From: Bacillota bacterium
GTDB taxonomy: Bacteria > Bacillota > UBA4882 > UBA8346
Assembly: GCA_023410535.1 (NCBI GenBank)
Contig: JAEYPR010000017.1
Span: forward strand, 62,001 to 126,000
Length of the DNA: 64,000 nucleotides
Direction of reading: 5' to 3'
The position numbers were made by a program, and so were the translations under genes. The notes under the pieces were generated by a model, which saw only the letters and a program-made list of their open reading frames with translations, ran no database searches and was not told the DNA's origin. Positions 60,836 through 64,000 of the stretch are shown one piece after another. The number at the start of each line of letters is the position of its first letter. Positions within the stretch are counted from its first letter, which is position 1.

Positions 60836-62229
60836 GTTTGGGAAAAGGAGTGCCGTTCAATGGTCAGGCCGCCTTTCACGCCATTTACCTTAATTGAATC
60901 GACTGCGTTTAATTTAAGTTCGCCGGAATCATTTTTTTTCCAATATAAAATGGCGGCGCTATACGGATCGCCGGCTCTGGCGCCACGGAGCCCGGCGGCG
61001 CCGGTGGTGCCGGCGTCGACGATGATCGTTTGATCCGTGGTGGATAACCGGAATTTATGATCGTGGCCGTGCAGAATCACCGGTACCTTCCCGATCAATT
61101 TGGCGGCAAAATCCCGTTCGTGAACCGCAACGATATCGGGCGGCTGCTCCATAGCCAACACCCGTTTGGTTAACGTGTCGGTTGCTTTCGCGATTTCCAC
61201 CGTCGACACCTTATCCGAATTGAAACTGTTTGAAGCCGGGTCGGCCAATCCGGCAATGGAAAGACCGTAAATCTTATATAATCCGCTGGTAAGCACCCAG
61301 ATCGATCGATGCCCTTTAAGACGCTGAATGATCAGTGGCGAATCGTGGTTTCCCGGAACAAAGATGTAGGGAACCCCCAATTTAATGATTCGCGGAATAA
61401 TCTCCGCTTCCAGGGCGGTGCCATAATCAGTCAGATCGCCGGTATCAATGATCATCGCGATCTTGAAGTTTTTCACCAGTTCTTCGATGAAGTCAAAGGC
61501 CGCCGGATTGTTATGAATATCCGATACGTGCAAGACCGCCATATCGGAATCGAACTGTCCCAAGTTTTGAATTTTACCGGCCTGTTGATATAACTGCGAC
61601 ACGTCGTGGGAGACCAGTTTCAGGTTGTTCCCGATAACCTCCAGATTGTTTAAACCCATATTAATCAGGGACATCGCTCCGGGTGCGGCTGCCAAAACCC
61701 CTTGGTATTGCGGATGATTCAGCGAATGAGGATCGTAAGTGGCGTAAATGCCGCCGAGCAACACGGCGATCACCAGCACGGCGGTTAATAATCCGTACCA
61801 GAAGAAACGGGAAGGCGGATAATACCGCATAATCAAAAGCGCCAGTACCCCGCCAATCAGTCCATAAAGCGCCACTGTTGCCAATAACCAGGTCAAGGCG
61901 TCGGTCGCATTTTTTTGAAAGGTAGGCAACCATTGCTCTTGCGGAGGAATGGCGCTCAGTTGTTTCTCCAGTTTGGACAAGTCGATCTGGTCGAGCGTGA
62001 TCACCAACTGCCAGGGAAACCGGTGCGATTTTAAAAACAACTGTCCAACCGGCGGAATCGCGACACGCGTGCCGCCTTCCCAGTTGAATTGGGTCTGCAG
62101 TTTAAATGAGAACGAATAATAATCAAATGACACTTGGGCGAAAAGTTGCACAAAAGCTAAGGTCAGTATGATTACCAAGAGCAAAGCGCAAACTTTTTTA
62201 ACCCAAGGTTGTTTGAGTTCAAGTTTCAT
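60820..62229 (-). CDS. Membrane-anchored calcineurin-like metallophosphoesterase
   Basis: A 469-residue protein. It has an N-terminal membrane helix (about 12-32), a region of unknown type and two further helices (about 115-135 and 145-165). The metallophosphoesterase domain follows (about 235-410), with its metal motifs DIHNN, DTGDLTDYGT, GNHDS, HERDF and GHDH. The active site is complete, with a slight change in the first motif (usually DxH). It would hydrolyse a phosphoester or a nucleotide at the outer or membrane face. The substrate is unknown. The ribosome site is weak (GAGCAACAG). Confidence 0.88.
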   Translation of the reverse strand: MKLELKQPWVKKVCALLLVIILTLAFVQLFAQVSFDYYSFSFKLQTQFNWEGGTRVAIPPVGQLFLKSHRFPWQLVITLDQIDLSKLEKQLSAIPPQEQWLPTFQKNATDALTWLLATVALYGLIGGVLALLIMRYYPPSRFFWYGLLTAVLVIAVLLGGIYATYDPHSLNHPQYQGVLAAAPGAMSLINMGLNNLEVIGNNLKLVSHDVSQLYQQAGKIQNLGQFDSDMAVLHVSDIHNNPAAFDFIEELVKNFKIAMIIDTGDLTDYGTALEAEIIPRIIKLGVPYIFVPGNHDSPLIIQRLKGHRSIWVLTSGLYKIYGLSIAGLADPASNSFNSDKVSTVEIAKATDTLTKRVLAMEQPPDIVAVHERDFAAKLIGKVPVILHGHDHKFRLSTTDQTIIVDAGTTGAAGLRGARAGDPYSAAILYWKKNDSGELKLNAVDSIKVNGVKGGLTIERHSFSQTKEQR

Positions 62230-62488
62230 TGTTCTGTTGCTCCTCGGTTTATTGGCAAAAAAGCGGAGACCGCTTAGTAAAAACCATGCATTGATGCTTG
62301 TTTCAACGGATGAACATAAGGAGAATAGGCCGCGTTGAAATGCTTCAATATTTTATGTGACGTATATCATTGATTTCTAATTATAACATAATGCTAAAGC
62401 AGGTTTTTTGGTGACTCAATCCCTCGGGAGGAATAAATTAGGGAGCCGTCCCGTATAGATGTATAAATCCTCCAAAGAGGTGATAAAG

Positions 62489-64000
62489 ATGCCAATGTGT
62501 AGTGAATGCGGTGCCCATGTTGAGGACAACGTTTTGGCCTGCGTGATCTGTGGCAGCAACTTGACTGTCCCGGCGGACAATGCGGTTGATACGCTGACTT
62601 CAACAGCGAAGGTCGCCGCAGCGGAAGTGCAATCGGAAATAGCCGAAGATCCGGCAGTAGACCTCAGGGTAACCGCGGCAGTTCCAGTCCAAGTTGACGC
62701 GGATGGTGAAACGGAAAGCAGCAAATCAACGCCAAACGCGGAAAATGACACGGATGACCCAAGTATCGATCTGGTTTACTCCGGGGACGATCTTGATCTG
62801 GAATGGCTTACGGATCCGGATGAGTTTGAGTCAATTCCAGAATCAAACGTTGCAAACCAAGCGGAAGCCACCACGCTGGAATCAACAGTCGACGCGGCGG
62901 AGTCGGAACCGGTCATGACCAACGCGGAAGGGTCAGCGGCAACGGAGTTCGTTGGTATGGAACCCGTACCGGCTTCCGAACCGGTAACCTCCGAAGCGGA
63001 ACCAGTTGTCGCTGAGACGACGGTTCAAGGTGACAACCGCCTTGCCCCCGCGTGCGCCGTACCGGAGCCCCAATCGGCGGAGTCGGAACAACCGGCCGAG
63101 GAGCTGGTTGCCCCGGAGCCCTCAGTCCCAACGGAGGAAGCCCAAAACCCGGAGCCGACCGAAGCATTGGAACTGCCGGGCTTGGATGCGTTACGCGAAG
63201 TTGTGTCCACGGCGGAATCCGGGAGCGCGACCATGACGTCAAACTTTGGGACCGAAGTGGTTTCGGTTAGTGACGGTCATATGGGGAAAGGCCTAATCAA
63301 ACCGCAGGTCGTGGCGGTTGAATCCGATGGGTATCATTTCCGTTACGATGAACCTAAAGCGAGTGTGATCAAGATGGAACAAACATCGGAACAAGCGGTG
63401 GAGTTTCGGGTGACTGGCGAGCAGATGGAAAAGCTCAAAGCGGAACAAACATCCACGGAAGTGGAAGCTTCCGTGGATGTCCAGTCTGAAACAGAACAGC
63501 CGTTGGCTGAAGAGTTGCTGGTGGACGCGGCGATCAGCGTGCAAACGGCCGAAACAACTGAGGTAGCTGATGTGGCAACGATTGGCGACACGATAATCGA
63601 ACCGTTGGTAGATTCCGACGCGTTGATGGAAGCGCCGCCGGAACCGTTACCGCAGGCGCCGGCGGGTGAGATCGGGCCGGAACTGGAGATTGAGCTGGAA
63701 GTGGAATTGGTCGAGGAACTTGAACCGGAAAACGAAATGCCGCTTCCGGAGCCGGAGTTAATCCTGGAACCGGAACAGACGCCGGAACCGCTTCCCGTCA
63801 TGCTTTGGGACGCGAAACCGAAATTTGAAATTACCAGTAAAAATGTCGCGGTCTTTGGCCACTACGGCCAAGTGGCGGAACGTTTGGACTTGAGTCAGGT
63901 CCGTCGGGTTGCGTTGGAACGGTCATTCTGGGGAATGCTGTTTGGCGTAAGCACCCTCAAGTTTTACACCGCTAACCCCGCCGAACCCGCCTTAGTCATT
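62489..64000 (+). CDS. Zinc-ribbon, acidic linker, PH-domain protein (cut by window edge)
   Basis: This frame is open from the ATG at 62489 to the window end (504 codons), so it is a 3'-truncated gene. It starts with a zinc ribbon, CSECG and CVICG, at residues 4-8 and 18-22. About 420 residues of low-complexity Glu/Pro/Ala/Val sequence follow. Near residue 445 a bacterial PH-like domain begins (FEITSKNVAVFGHYGQVAERLDLSQVRRV in parts). AGAGGTGA is seven bases upstream. The likely role is a membrane- or protein-binding regulator, but this is inference. The 259-base gap before it (62230-62488) holds AT-rich sequence with no clear promoter pair. Confidence 0.8.
   Translation, partial: MPMCSECGAHVEDNVLACVICGSNLTVPADNAVDTLTSTAKVAAAEVQSEIAEDPAVDLRVTAAVPVQVDADGETESSKSTPNAENDTDDPSIDLVYSGDDLDLEWLTDPDEFESIPESNVANQAEATTLESTVDAAESEPVMTNAEGSAATEFVGMEPVPASEPVTSEAEPVVAETTVQGDNRLAPACAVPEPQSAESEQPAEELVAPEPSVPTEEAQNPEPTEALELPGLDALREVVSTAESGSATMTSNFGTEVVSVSDGHMGKGLIKPQVVAVESDGYHFRYDEPKASVIKMEQTSEQAVEFRVTGEQMEKLKAEQTSTEVEASVDVQSETEQPLAEELLVDAAISVQTAETTEVADVATIGDTIIEPLVDSDALMEAPPEPLPQAPAGEIGPELEIELEVELVEELEPENEMPLPEPELILEPEQTPEPLPVMLWDAKPKFEITSKNVAVFGHYGQVAERLDLSQVRRVALERSFWGMLFGVSTLKFYTANPAEPALVI

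Noticed and set aside
1..64000. tRNA, rRNA, IS elements or phage genes
   Set aside because: No transposase, integrase or cloverleaf-like sequence was recognised. A tRNA scan would be needed to exclude small RNAs fully.

Overview
The window is a chromosomal segment of a flagellated, endospore-forming member of the Firmicutes (Bacillota). The evidence is a Bacillus/Clostridium-type fla/che operon (FliY, CheC, CheD, FlhF/FlhG, sigma-28) followed by the sporulation genes spoIIGA, sigE, sigG and spoIIR. Pyruvate formate-lyase points to fermentative, anaerobic growth. Intermediate G+C and many TTG/GTG starts would fit a deep-branching anaerobic lineage (Hydrogenispora/Limnochordia-like), but that placement is an inference. 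No P-ring or L-ring genes are visible.

Layout. 1-2680: end of a histidine kinase, an OmpR-type regulator and a second histidine kinase. 2677-5867: a strong sigma-A-type promoter, a ZTP (pfl-motif) riboswitch with terminator, then pflB and pflA. 6077-11006: accessory metabolism (a secreted beta-propeller protein, a CYTH phosphatase, an Na+:amino-acid symporter, msrA, a GltD-like flavoprotein). 11161-15132: comEA, comEC, holA.

15459-48246 is one long fla/che region on the + strand: flgB flgC fliE fliF fliG fliH fliI fliJ motE/ylxF fliK flgD, a flg_new-type gene, flgE, flbD motA motB fliL fliM fliY cheY fliO fliP fliQ fliR flhB flhA flhF flhG, a PilZ gene, cheA cheW cheC cheD, fliA, fapA and two small genes. 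It encodes rod, export gate, C-ring, hook, stator, chemotaxis core and its own sigma factor. A sigma-28-type promoter precedes flgB and a second precedes fliK, so FliA should feed back on the operon. A Spo0A-box-like site lies in the flgB leader. The run is broken by a 453-base gap before flbD that holds a hairpin and seven degenerate 21-bp repeats, and by a duplicated segment before the PilZ gene. A terminator closes it at about 48270.

48277-53832 holds division and sporulation genes: ftsQ, ftsZ (no ftsA between them), spoIIGA, sigE, sigG and spoIIR. SpoIIR, SpoIIGA and pro-sigma-E form the forespore-to-mother-cell signalling path, so signal, protease, substrate and the late forespore sigma factor lie together. 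A sigma-F-type promoter precedes sigG.

53984-64000: typA, a ClpP-family protease, pstS (- strand, with an 11-bp-periodic Pho-box-like array), a secreted protein of about 17-18 ankyrin repeats (- strand), an exported PAP2 phosphatase, a membrane-anchored metallophosphoesterase (- strand), and the start of a zinc-ribbon/acidic-linker/PH-domain protein cut by the window edge. No tRNA, rRNA, IS element or CRISPR array was seen. I found no clearly new multi-gene system; the least explained items are the 21-bp repeat array, the propeller/CYTH locus, the duplication before the PilZ gene and the secreted ankyrin protein.
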